This document shows positions 5,601 through 12,644 of a DNA stretch of 15,576 nucleotides, piece by piece; the stretch's first letter is position 1; each line of letters opens with the position of its first letter. The stretch spans positions 1 through 15,576 of the forward strand of contig NZ_CAMLDP010000043.1 in assembly GCF_946478925.1 (NCBI RefSeq), given 5' to 3'. Position numbers and translations under genes: made by a program. The notes under the pieces are model-generated. The model made no database searches and had not been told where the DNA came from. It was given only the letters and a program-made list of their open reading frames with translations. The DNA is from an uncultured Nitrososphaera sp. (GTDB taxonomy: Archaea; Thermoproteota; Nitrososphaeria; Nitrososphaerales; Nitrososphaeraceae).

Positions 5601-6974
5601 TTGATAACCCGTGGCTCTGCTATCTTTCAGTCTACAAAAGATGTGGTGTTTGACGCCCTCTTGCAGTCTTGCAAGGAAATAGGCGCGGATGTCAAGAGTG
5701 TAGACCGGACTGCGTACAGAATCGACGGCAAGACCGGCACGATGTGGCTGCAGAACCGGTTTTCATTCCCTTTCCAAGCACGCCTTGCAGACGATGACGG
5801 CCAGGGCGTGCGGCTGGAAATCTATGACTTTTTTCCTTTTGCTCCTGACAAGCGGTTTATTGACAAACTGCTGAAAAAAACAGTAACCAAGATTCCCGGA
5901 AGCAAGTTTCAATACAACCTAGATTGTGTAGATCAGCCAATCAATGCGCCTGCAGTTCAGATGCAAACGCCTACTGCACCTGCACCTGCGGCTACAGTCA
6001 ACAAGGGGCAGTTGATGGCAGACGCGCGCATGATCCAGACTTTTGAATACCATCTACGCGGTGCGACAGGCGATGACGCAAGGGTGCAGGGCGCAGACAA
6101 ACTTGTCATTTTGCCTCCAGAACGCGGCAACGTCTTGAATCTGTACAAGGGTTCATCCCTTATCTTCAGCATCGCTGCCGGCTCCGTTGAAAAAATGACG
6201 CCCGTCATGGAAGAAAAGAAGGGTTTGCTAGGGAGCAACAAAAACCTGGTGCTTGACATCCTCTACAACGACGGCAGCGGCGCGCGCACCGTCCGCGTGG
6301 ACATTGACGATGAAAAAGGAGGCGAAATAGTCGAAAAGGTGGACAGGTTCCAGAGAATCGAAAAGGAACAGGCTGTCTTTTTTGATTTCGAGTATCTTGA
6401 AAACGGGCAGTGGGTGCCTGACAGAATCTACCCTGCTACGCTGTTTCTTGCCAAGTCTGAAAAACTTATCCAGCTGACTCAGGATACCGCCGGCGTGTTC
6501 TCTAAATACTACCGGTGGGTAAAGGCGTTGACCAACATCCGCGTCCTGTCTTACAATTTCGAGACACATGCGGTCGACGCAATGGCCCTTGAAACCGTAC
6601 AAGACGTAATCGTGATGAACAAGAGAAAAGAGTCCGTGTCAAGGTCTTCTGGGACGACGTCAAGTTATGGAAGGCGGACGTTTGCAACGGGAAATTTTCA
6701 AAGCTCCCGGGAAACCACCACCGTCACGATAGGCGACGTGGCCTTCATGTACAACGGCGCTCCGCGCATGACCTTTGTAGAGATGGAAGACCCTGACGGC
6801 CTTGCAGCTCTTGCGCGCGAGGCAGTTAAAAACTCAAAGACCATCTTTAGGTTGAAACAGCCCGCCAGCCCGAGCCTTGCCGCGCCGCAGGCCGCCGGTG
6901 CCTGCCCAAAATGCAACGCCCAAAACCTGCCCGGCTCTAACTTTTGCAGCAAGTGCGGCACGCCGCTTGTTTGA
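5601..6974 (+). CDS. Multidomain protein with C-terminal zinc ribbon, 457 aa
   Basis: This appears to be a soluble protein in several parts. Residues 1-110 form an alpha/beta domain (ITRGSAIFQSTKDVVFDALL, with KTGTMWLQNRFSFPF after it). A Pro/Ala/Thr linker follows at about 113-132. Residues about 135-260 read as a PH-like beta domain (KLVILPPERGNVLNLYKG, then VRVDIDDEKGGEIVEKVDRF). A further mixed domain with a Ser/Arg/Thr-rich loop extends to about 420. The C-terminus is a zinc ribbon with C435, C438, C449 and C452. No signal peptide or membrane helix is seen. I do not recognise the whole protein; PH-like plus zinc-ribbon proteins are often scaffolds or membrane-associated, which is only inference. 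The start is TTG, the first codon after a stop, backed by a GGAGG 8 nt upstream. The DRG GTPase follows 43 nt downstream with its own TATA box. Confidence 0.8.
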   Translation: MITRGSAIFQSTKDVVFDALLQSCKEIGADVKSVDRTAYRIDGKTGTMWLQNRFSFPFQARLADDDGQGVRLEIYDFFPFAPDKRFIDKLLKKTVTKIPGSKFQYNLDCVDQPINAPAVQMQTPTAPAPAATVNKGQLMADARMIQTFEYHLRGATGDDARVQGADKLVILPPERGNVLNLYKGSSLIFSIAAGSVEKMTPVMEEKKGLLGSNKNLVLDILYNDGSGARTVRVDIDDEKGGEIVEKVDRFQRIEKEQAVFFDFEYLENGQWVPDRIYPATLFLAKSEKLIQLTQDTAGVFSKYYRWVKALTNIRVLSYNFETHAVDAMALETVQDVIVMNKRKESVSRSSGTTSSYGRRTFATGNFQSSRETTTVTIGDVAFMYNGAPRMTFVEMEDPDGLAALAREAVKNSKTIFRLKQPASPSLAAPQAAGACPKCNAQNLPGSNFCSKCGTPLV

Positions 6975-6977
6975 CAA

Positions 6978-6987
6978 TATTTTTATC
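6978..6987 (+). promoter_or_regulatory. TATA box for the DRG GTPase
   Basis: ATTTTTATC-type sequence starts just after the preceding stop codon and is centred about 35 nt before the ATG at 7018, predicting a leader of under 10 nt. Confidence 0.4.
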
Positions 6988-7017
6988 GCCTCTCTGTCAA
7001 CCCATATATCGTAGCCG

Positions 7018-8139
7018 ATGGGCATCCCTGAAAAGATCAAGGCCATACAGGACGAGATCCACAAGACCCAGATAAACAAGGCGACCGAGTTCCACGTCGG
7101 CCTGCTCAAAGCCAAGATAGCCAAGCTGAAGCGGGAGCAGGAGGCGAACATCCACGGCCGGACCATGCATACGGGAGGCGAGAACGCCGGCTTTGACGTC
7201 CGAAAAGCAGGGGATGCCACCGTCGTCCTGATAGGTCTGCCAAGCGTCGGCAAGTCAACTCTTCTGAACAGGCTGACAAATGCCAAGTCCCGCGTCGCCT
7301 CGTACCAGTTCACGACGCTTACCGCAATACCGGGCATGATGGACTATCGTGGGGCGAAAATCCAGGTGCTCGACCTGCCCGGTATAATCGAAGGCGCTGC
7401 CGCCGGCAAGGGCTTTGGCCGGCGCGTCATCTCCGTCGCAAGGGGCGCGGACCTCGTACTTCTCATACTAGATGTCTTTCAGCCGCAGCACATTGGCTTG
7501 CTGAAAAGGGAGCTTGCAGAGGCCGGGATAAAGCTGGACGAGCGGCCTCCGGATGTAGTCATCGAAAAAACCTCGACGGGCGGCCTGTCGGTCAACTGCC
7601 AAGTGCCTATAAAAATGGAGGAGAGGATGGTCAAGGAGATTGCCCGGGTGTACGGCATCCACAACGGCAGGATAATTATCCGCGAGCCGGGCCTCACCGA
7701 CGACCAGCTCATCGATGTGTTTTCCGAAAACCGTGTGTACCTAAAGTCGCTCGTGCTCCTCAACAAAATAGACCTCGTCAACCAGGGGTTCATTAAGGAG
7801 GTCCAGTCGCAGATAGGAAACAACTTTATCCCGATTTCCGCCGACGCAAGCGTCAACATCGACGCAGTCAAGGAGGCGATATACAACAAACTCGACTTTA
7901 TACGGATATACATGCGCCCCAAGGGCGGCGAGACTGACTACAAAGAGCCAATGATTATGCAGAACGGCTCGACTGTCCAGGACATCTGCAACAAGATCCA
8001 CCGCAGCATGACGCGTAACTTCAAGTACGGCATGGTGTGGGGCAAGTCTGCAAAATTCGCGGGACAAAAGGTGGGACTTGACCACGTGATGTCTGACGAA
8101 GACGTGCTGACTATAGTGAAAAACCCCGGCGCCCTCTAG
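7018..8139 (+). CDS. DRG/Obg-family GTP-binding protein with TGS domain
   Basis: At 373 residues this matches the usual length of archaeal DRG (developmentally regulated GTP-binding) proteins. An N-terminal helical region (1-60, rich in Lys and Glu) precedes the G domain. Visible motifs are P-loop G73-L-P-S-V-G-K-S-T81, G3 DLPG at 119-122, G4 NKID at 249-252 and G5-like SAD near 274-276. The insert typical of DRG lies between about 155 and 235. The C-terminal TGS domain occupies about 296-370. DRG proteins bind ribosomes in eukaryotes and are thought to act in translation; the archaeal role is not settled. The stop codon overlaps the stop of the convergent cupredoxin gene by 4 nt. Confidence 0.95.
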   Translation: MGIPEKIKAIQDEIHKTQINKATEFHVGLLKAKIAKLKREQEANIHGRTMHTGGENAGFDVRKAGDATVVLIGLPSVGKSTLLNRLTNAKSRVASYQFTTLTAIPGMMDYRGAKIQVLDLPGIIEGAAAGKGFGRRVISVARGADLVLLILDVFQPQHIGLLKRELAEAGIKLDERPPDVVIEKTSTGGLSVNCQVPIKMEERMVKEIARVYGIHNGRIIIREPGLTDDQLIDVFSENRVYLKSLVLLNKIDLVNQGFIKEVQSQIGNNFIPISADASVNIDAVKEAIYNKLDFIRIYMRPKGGETDYKEPMIMQNGSTVQDICNKIHRSMTRNFKYGMVWGKSAKFAGQKVGLDHVMSDEDVLTIVKNPGAL

Positions 8140-8543
8140 TTAGCCGCTGTTGCTATAATCTTGCCCCGCATGGTCGGGTGGTAAGAGCAAAAGTACTCGT
8201 ACGTGCCCGGCTTGTACGCGACTATGGCCGCGTTGAAATGCTGCTCCGTCCTTAGCGGGGCAGTCTCAAAGTCCAGGATGCCTCCTGTCTTGTCTTTAAT
8301 CTGGAAGTCGTGTATGACGATGTCCTTGTTGACCACGACAAGTTTTTCTGGCACGCCAACATGTGCTGAGATGCTCGGATTCGTATCGTTAAAAGTGCTC
8401 CGCTCTGCCAAGAGCAGTATGCCCTCGACGTGCGACACGTCTGCCTGCTGCGTTTCTTTTGTCAGGTTGCCTATGGCCCACAGGCTGCCAACTGCGATGC
8501 ACGAGATCGCCACGACGGCAATGACGTTGTTACGCAGGGACAC
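8136..8543 (-). CDS. Membrane-anchored plastocyanin-like cupredoxin, 135 aa
   Basis: An N-terminal hydrophobic helix (about residues 7-26) anchors or exports the protein. The rest is a single cupredoxin domain. The type-1 copper ligands are visible as H78 (VIHDF), C119, H122 and M125 in FCSYHPTMRG, a standard plastocyanin/halocyanin arrangement. Such proteins carry electrons on the outside of the cytoplasmic membrane; ammonia-oxidising archaea use many of them in place of cytochromes c. Its partner enzyme is not evident; the multicopper oxidase of this window carries its own fused cupredoxin. The start is GTG at 8543, with a TATA-like element about 28 nt upstream, so the gene is probably leaderless. 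It shares a 4-nt stop-codon overlap with the convergent DRG gene. Confidence 0.88.
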   Translation of the reverse strand: MSLRNNVIAVVAISCIAVGSLWAIGNLTKETQQADVSHVEGILLLAERSTFNDTNPSISAHVGVPEKLVVVNKDIVIHDFQIKDKTGGILDFETAPLRTEQHFNAAIVAYKPGTYEYFCSYHPTMRGKIIATAAN

Positions 8544-8567
8544 CGGGATTGCTTGACATGATTGACC

Positions 8568-8574
8568 TAAATTC
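8568..8574 (-). promoter_or_regulatory. TATA-like element for the cupredoxin gene
   Basis: Minus-strand GAATTTA is centred about 28 nt before the GTG at 8543. It supports that start codon, since no ATG is in frame nearby. Confidence 0.35.
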
Positions 8575-8597
8575 GTTTTTGTTTACCAAGATAGTAG

Positions 8598-8614
8598 AAA
8601 AACAAAAAAAGAAA
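8598..8614 (-). terminator. T-rich terminator after the TRAM gene
   Basis: The minus strand reads a run of T interrupted by single C and G residues, starting about 25 nt past the stop of the TRAM protein gene. It separates that gene from the cupredoxin promoter. Confidence 0.55.
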
Positions 8615-8638
8615 CGATCTGCATTCGTAGAACGCAGT

Positions 8639-8884
8639 CTAGTTTGCCGGATTGTCGCTTGTAGCTGCGCCGTTGACGACTTCGGCGGTCGCGAACCTCG
8701 GTCCGATCTGCGTGACTCGGATCTTGGCGTTCTGGCCCACCTTACCGTCCTTCACAAAGATGACAAAACCCTGTATCCTTGCGATTCCGTCTCCCTTGCG
8801 GGATATTTCCGTGATTTGAACATCGTATTCCTTGCCCGCTTCTACAGGCTTGGGACCGAAGTTATCTCTTCTTCCGTAACTCAT
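8639..8884 (-). CDS. TRAM-domain RNA-binding protein, 81 aa
   Basis: A stand-alone TRAM domain fills most of the protein: VEAGKEYDVQITEISRKGDG, then IARIQGFVIFVKDGKVGQNAKI and RVTQIGPRFATAEVV. This is the five-stranded OB-like fold found at the ends of MiaB and TrmA enzymes and as small single-domain proteins across archaea. Stand-alone TRAM proteins bind RNA and have been proposed as archaeal RNA chaperones, comparable in role to bacterial cold-shock proteins. I chose the ATG at 8884 (MSYGRRDNFG), the usual family start, over an in-frame start five codons upstream at 8899. The TATA box at 8911-8918 puts the transcript start at about 8888, which would exclude the longer form. Confidence 0.92.
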   Translation of the reverse strand: MSYGRRDNFGPKPVEAGKEYDVQITEISRKGDGIARIQGFVIFVKDGKVGQNAKIRVTQIGPRFATAEVVNGAATSDNPAN

Positions 8885-8910
8885 ACGTAGGGTGCGCAAA
8901 CACTGTTCCC

Positions 8911-8918
8911 TATATAAA
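8911..8918 (-). promoter_or_regulatory. TATA box for the TRAM gene
   Basis: Minus-strand TTTATATA is centred about 30 nt before the ATG at 8884. It lies in the 49-nt gap after nadX, so the TRAM gene has its own promoter. Confidence 0.55.
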
Positions 8919-8933
8919 CTATAAAAGCTTGCG

Positions 8934-9761
8934 TCAGGAGCCCACTCTCATGCCGTCGTCGCATATAGACCGCAGGCATTCTATCGCGGAAAGCACCGCA
9001 AGGTAGCTTGTCTTCGGGTTGCCCGGCGAGGGCATGTTGTTGACTGTGAAATGAAATTCGCCAAAGCTTCCCTTTGCGGCTATCTCGTGCTGGTTTGTAG
9101 TGAACGCGGGGTCTGCAACGATGCGGACCTTCGTCCTGTCGACTCCGATGCCTGCAAGGCTCAGGACAGCAGCGACGTTGACGTTTGCCGGAAACGCCCT
9201 GACAGCGTCCGCAGCCGTCCCTTCGTAGATGACTGTCCTCTCTTTTATCTCGTCCAGCCTGATCCTGCTAGTTTCGAAGAACGGCGCGCCTGCAAGCGCC
9301 TTTGGGCTCTTGGTCGTGGTGAGCGTCACGGAATCCAGAAGGTGCTTGACTGCCCTGATTGCATCGATGCCTGCTATGGCGCCCGTGGGCACGTACAGCC
9401 TGCGGCCTGCCTTTTCTGCCTCTTTTAGAATATCTGCAAGGAGCGCCTTGTCTGCAAGGGCGCCCACGCTCATTACCATGAGGTCTTTTCCAGCGCGCAG
9501 CACCTTTGCCGCAGACTTTATCGCCGCCTCTTGCGACGCGGCCTCGACTACAATGTCGCAGTCTGTCTTTATGAAATCGTCAAAATTGGAATATGCCGGG
9601 GGGCTTGTACTCAATTTTTGCCTTAGCGCCTGCGCGCTATTCTGTACGACATCAAAAAGCGAGGCAAGAGAAGCGTTTCTTACCGCGCCGGTGTCGACTG
9701 CGAGGGCAAGCTGGCTGCCGATGGTACCGCAGCCTATTATGCCGACCTTTCTTGCAGGCAT
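8934..9761 (-). CDS. nadX: L-aspartate dehydrogenase
   Basis: The 275-residue protein oxidises L-aspartate to iminoaspartate with NAD(P)+, the first step of de novo NAD synthesis in organisms lacking aspartate oxidase (NadB). The Rossmann motif GCGTIGS is at residues 10-16, and the family motif VPTGAIAGIDAI at 124-135. The conserved PANVNVAA is at 191-198, and the probable catalytic histidine is H225 in TTNQHE. Length and motif order fit the archaeal/Thermotoga aspartate dehydrogenase family. It lies 51 nt downstream of the eS30 gene on the same strand and may be cotranscribed with it; no clear TATA box is seen in the gap. NadA and NadC, which use its product in turn, are encoded within 3 kb. 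Confidence 0.93.
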   Translation of the reverse strand: MPARKVGIIGCGTIGSQLALAVDTGAVRNASLASLFDVVQNSAQALRQKLSTSPPAYSNFDDFIKTDCDIVVEAASQEAAIKSAAKVLRAGKDLMVMSVGALADKALLADILKEAEKAGRRLYVPTGAIAGIDAIRAVKHLLDSVTLTTTKSPKALAGAPFFETSRIRLDEIKERTVIYEGTAADAVRAFPANVNVAAVLSLAGIGVDRTKVRIVADPAFTTNQHEIAAKGSFGEFHFTVNNMPSPGNPKTSYLAVLSAIECLRSICDDGMRVGS

Positions 9762-9812
9762 ATGCTATAGCAGTTAGTTGGTAGGCAGATGGGGGATTTT
9801 ACCCTTATCCGC

Positions 9813-9995
9813 TTACCTTCTTCCACCGCGGCGTTCTGGCTTTTTCTGGCCTGGCAGCCTCTTTTTCTCAAAGCGCTTGACAAAGTTGTCCTTGTTGCGC
9901 CTCCTTGCTATCTTGCTTGAGCGCGGCTTGGCCTGGATTTTTGGCGTCTGTCCCCTGACCTTGCCCGCCTTTGTAAGCGATCCGTGTGTTGGCAT
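9813..9995 (-). CDS. rps30e: 30S ribosomal protein eS30
   Basis: The 60-residue, strongly basic protein starts [20 protein letters not shown], the signature of archaeal and eukaryotic eS30. An Arg/Lys-rich C-terminus ends RRGGRR. eS30 is a small-subunit protein near the decoding region; it is absent from bacteria. In many eukaryotes it is made as a ubiquitin-like fusion (FAU), whereas here it is free-standing, as in other archaea. A TATA-like element lies about 31 nt upstream of the ATG. nadX follows on the same strand. Confidence 0.93.
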   Translation of the reverse strand: MPTHGSLTKAGKVRGQTPKIQAKPRSSKIARRRNKDNFVKRFEKKRLPGQKKPERRGGRR

Positions 9996-10021
9996 GTATC
10001 TCCAGAAGCATTATGGAATCG

Positions 10022-10030
10022 AAATTTATA
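10022..10030 (-). promoter_or_regulatory. TATA box for eS30
   Basis: Minus-strand TATAAATTT is centred about 31 nt before the ATG at 9995, predicting a leader of about 5 nt. It sits just past the end of the frameshifted DUF6659-like gene. Confidence 0.5.
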
Positions 10031-10056
10031 ATTGTATTCATCATTCTGCGTATGTG

Positions 10057-10439
10057 TCATGAAAAAAGCCTGTCAAGCCGGGGCATTATCTGGCCAAGTA
10101 TTATGGGCTCGTGCCTGACTTCCAAGTTAAATGACACCATCAAGATGTGCGTGATTTTTGATGACTTTCTTATTGGTATCGTCGCCCTCTTGACCTTGCC
10201 GTACAAGCATACGCGTACAGCGTCCTGCCGAGTTTTGGCTCAAAGGTAGCGCGCATATTCATTCTCATAAATGATTGCAGGGCCAAGATCTCGCTTTCAT
10301 CCTTTGTCAAAAGAGGATTTAGGTCCTTTCTGTACGCAAAGCCAATAAGCCTCCCATTATTGCTTGCAACGCCTGCAAACCGTATGTTCTTGTCTATTTC
10401 GAGTATCCTTTGACAAAAATCGTCAACGGTACCGGACAT
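10057..10439 (-). pseudogene. DUF6659-like protein gene with a one-base frameshift
   Basis: From the ATG at 10439 the frame encodes MSGTVDDFCQRILEIDKNIR and continues through LLTKDESEILALQSF and LGRTLYAYA, as in the thaumarchaeal DUF6659 family (recognised from memory). It then runs into an unrelated Arg-rich tail and stops at 10170. In the next frame, starting at 10206, the sequence reads LYGKVKRATIPIRKSSKITH, then ILMVSFNLEVRHEPIILGQI and MPRLDRLFS, stopping at 10057. This is the expected C-terminal half of the family. Joining the two needs one missing base in the Ala codon at about 10207-10208, and would give about 127 residues. The gene is either a recent pseudogene or intact with a sequencing error. 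Both halves look under protein-level constraint, favouring error or very recent mutation. No slippery heptamer is visible. Family function is unknown. Confidence 0.75.
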
Positions 10440-10590
10440 TTTTTGCTTGTGAAACTTTGAGAATATTTCTTAAGTTTTATCCAACGCTCTTCTAGCCGGA
10501 TTGGTCTTTTGCACACTATTGTGCGTCAAATGTGGCAAGTATTGCCTGTATTCTTGCAGGTCTGGGCACACATATCCTCGATTATGCTGG

Positions 10591-10598
10591 TTTAAATG
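10591..10598 (+). promoter_or_regulatory. TATA box for nadA
   Basis: TTTAAATG is centred about 40 nt before the ATG at 10635, placing the transcript start at about 10621, inside the inverted repeat that follows. Confidence 0.45.
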
Positions 10599-10613
10599 TA
10601 GACCACATGAATC

Positions 10614-10642
10614 ATTGTCTGTATATAGACAGACATGACAAT
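10614..10642 (+). promoter_or_regulatory. Inverted repeats over the nadA start: candidate operator
   Basis: TGTCTG (10616-10621) and CAGACA (10630-10635) are perfect arms around TATATAGA. A second pair, ATTGTC (10614-10619) and GACAAT (10637-10642), encloses them. The element spans the predicted transcription start and the start codon, where a repressor would block transcription. No regulator is identified. Confidence 0.45.
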
Positions 10643-11585
10643 GCTTGCAATCGACTTTAAGGAGCAGGTCCTGCGGCTGAAGAAGGAAAGAAACGCCGTT
10701 ATTTTGGCACACAACTACCAGCTTCCCGAAGTGCAGGATGTCGCCGACTTTGTCGGCGATTCGCTAGCCCTGTCCAAGAACGCGGCAGCGACAGACGCCA
10801 ATGTCATCGTGTTTTGCGGGGTCCACTTTATGGCCGAGACTGCATCGATACTGTGCCCCGAAAAGAAGGTGCTAATTCCAGACCTTGAGGCCGGATGCTC
10901 GCTTGCGTCTACCATAAACGCAGAGGAGCTTGCCGCATGGAAGGCTGAGCACCCAGATGCAGCGGTAGTAAGCTATGTTAACACGACTGCAGAGGTCAAG
11001 GCGCTGTCAGACTATTGCTGCACGTCCTCAAACGCTGTCAAGGTTGTTAACAGCATACCTGCCAACAAAAAGGTGCTGTTCCTGCCAGACATGTTCCTTG
11101 GCTCGTACGTCGCAGAAGTGACCAAACGCAAGAACATGTACATATGGCCCGGCGAGTGCCACGTGCACGCCGGCATAAAGGCGGAGGACATCAACAAGAT
11201 GCTTGCGACGCTAAAGAACGCGGACTTTCTCGTGCACCCGGAATGCAGCTGCACGTCGTCGACGATGTATCACATGGCCAAGGGCGACCTTGCGCAAAAG
11301 GGGCACGTACTGTCGACAGAGGGCATGATGAAGCACGCCCGCACATCAGATGCCAAGCAGTTCGTGGTTGCCACCGAAACCGGCATACTGTACAGGATGA
11401 AGAAAGAAAACCCTGACAAAGAGTTCATACCGGTCAAGGAGGACGCCACCTGCCGCTACATGAAAAAGATAACGCTGGAAAAAGTCTACAATTCGCTGGC
11501 ACACAACGTCTACGAGGTAAAGGTGCCCAAGCAAGTTGCAGACAAGGCGAGGCTGGCCATCGACAGGATGCTGGCCATCTCTTAA
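10635..11585 (+). CDS. nadA: Quinolinate synthase
   Basis: The 316-residue protein condenses iminoaspartate with dihydroxyacetone phosphate to quinolinate, using a [4Fe-4S] cluster. The likely cluster ligands are C88 (DLEAGCSLA), C175 (WPGECHVHAG) and C273 (EDATCRYM); the 87-residue spacing of the first two matches characterised NadA enzymes. Other family motifs are AHNYQLPEVQD near 25-35, FMAETA at 65-70 and the HPECSC at 201-206. The start could also be the ATG two codons later at 10641. The gene faces nadC, and their stop codons overlap by 4 nt. The cluster probably comes from the general Fe-S machinery, to which the Mrp-type carrier encoded at 13419 belongs. Confidence 0.96.
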   Translation: MTMLAIDFKEQVLRLKKERNAVILAHNYQLPEVQDVADFVGDSLALSKNAAATDANVIVFCGVHFMAETASILCPEKKVLIPDLEAGCSLASTINAEELAAWKAEHPDAAVVSYVNTTAEVKALSDYCCTSSNAVKVVNSIPANKKVLFLPDMFLGSYVAEVTKRKNMYIWPGECHVHAGIKAEDINKMLATLKNADFLVHPECSCTSSTMYHMAKGDLAQKGHVLSTEGMMKHARTSDAKQFVVATETGILYRMKKENPDKEFIPVKEDATCRYMKKITLEKVYNSLAHNVYEVKVPKQVADKARLAIDRMLAIS

Positions 11586-12448
11586 CTTTTTGTTATTTTT
11601 ATTATCTCTAGGCTAAAGTCGGCTGCTTTTGGCGAATGCGTGATGTAGCCCATCGAGACATAGTCCGGCTTGGCTTTTGCGTACTGCTCGATGTTTTTGT
11701 GGTTGACGCCGCCGGAAATTTCGATGATGGCTTTTTTGCGCAATCCTAATTTTGCAATGTTTTTGATTGTCTTTGCAGCCTGCGCCGGAGTAAAGTTGTC
11801 CAGCATGACGATGTCGGCGCCTGCCCTGATGGCTGCAACTGCCTCCTTCTCGCTCTTGGCCTCGCACTCTATCTTTATTGCGGCTCCGGCGCCCTCTTTT
11901 GCAAGCCTGACGCATTTGTCAGGCGCGCCGCCTGCAAGGGCAATGTGGTTATCCTTTATCAGGACCATGTCATCAAGGCGCATCCTGTGCGCCAGCCCTC
12001 CGCCGAGGACGACTGCCTTTTTGTCAAAATAGCGCAGGCCCGGGGCCGTCTTGCGCGTTGCTGCTACCTTGACCGGCCTGGCCTTGTCCGCAAGTGCCCT
12101 TGTCTCTGTGGCTATGCCACTCATCCTCATCACCAGATTCAGCGCGGTGCGCTCGGCCTTTAGTATCGCCCTTGCGTTGCCTTTGATTATCATGACGCGC
12201 CTGCCCTTGCTCACCTTTGCCCCGTCCTTGACAAGCGCCCTTGCCGAGCAGCCGCAGATGTCAAAAACGATGCCTGCCTCTTCAAGGCCGCAGACGACCG
12301 CGTTGTCCGTCTTGCAGATTATCTCTGCGCTTGCGTTCAAGTCTGCGGGGATTGTAGTATCGCTTGTAATGTCGCCTGTGCCGACGTCTTCCTGGATGAA
12401 AGAAACGAGCGCTTGCCTGACGTTTAGAAATGTGTCCAGGCTTGACAA
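11582..12448 (-). CDS. nadC: Nicotinate-nucleotide pyrophosphorylase (quinolinate phosphoribosyltransferase)
   Basis: The 288-residue enzyme converts quinolinate and PRPP to nicotinate mononucleotide with release of CO2. Family motifs are visible in order: GDITSD near 25-30, ERTALNL at 99-105, TRKTAPGLR at 131-139, HRMRLDDMVLIKDNH at 154-168, IECE, MLDNF, and the phosphate-binding EISGG near the end. The start is TTG at 12448, two nucleotides after the Spt4 stop codon, so translation is likely coupled. It is the last gene of the operon rpoE'-spt4-nadC. Placement of a NAD-synthesis gene behind RNA polymerase and elongation-factor genes links it to constitutive, growth-linked expression. Its 3' end overlaps the nadA stop by 4 nt. 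Confidence 0.95.
   Translation of the reverse strand: MSSLDTFLNVRQALVSFIQEDVGTGDITSDTTIPADLNASAEIICKTDNAVVCGLEEAGIVFDICGCSARALVKDGAKVSKGRRVMIIKGNARAILKAERTALNLVMRMSGIATETRALADKARPVKVAATRKTAPGLRYFDKKAVVLGGGLAHRMRLDDMVLIKDNHIALAGGAPDKCVRLAKEGAGAAIKIECEAKSEKEAVAAIRAGADIVMLDNFTPAQAAKTIKNIAKLGLRKKAIIEISGGVNHKNIEQYAKAKPDYVSMGYITHSPKAADFSLEIIKITKS
11587..11603 (+). terminator. T-rich terminator of nadA inside nadC
   Basis: Two runs of five T separated by GTTA follow the nadA stop immediately and lie within the last codons of the convergent nadC gene. T-rich tracts terminate archaeal transcription, so the sequence may serve both as nadA terminator and as nadC coding sequence. Confidence 0.5.
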
Positions 12449-12450
12449 CC

Positions 12451-12639
12451 TTACTGGACCTTCAGCGCGTACCTGCTTGGGGCGGTTATTTCAAGTGTGC
12501 TTGCCACGAGCGACTTTGCCGGGTCAAACACCAAGATGATGCCAGACCAGTCTGGGCTAAGGTCGGTCGACTTGCACACGGGGCACACCTTGCCACTGGT
12601 GAGGGCTTTGCACTTTCTGCACGCCTTTTCTTTGGCCAT
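12451..12639 (-). CDS. spt4: Transcription elongation factor Spt4 (RpoE'')
   Basis: The 62-residue protein carries a four-cysteine zinc site at C7, C10, C19 and C22 (CRKCKALTSGKVCPVC). It continues with the Spt4 core (STDLSPDWSGIILVFDP, then EITAPSRYALKV). Spt4 pairs with Spt5 and raises RNA polymerase processivity by closing the clamp over DNA. It starts 5 nt after the rpoE' stop and ends 2 nt before nadC. The rpoE'-spt4 pair is a conserved archaeal arrangement. Confidence 0.96.
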   Translation of the reverse strand: MAKEKACRKCKALTSGKVCPVCKSTDLSPDWSGIILVFDPAKSLVASTLEITAPSRYALKVQ

Positions 12640-12644
12640 CTATA

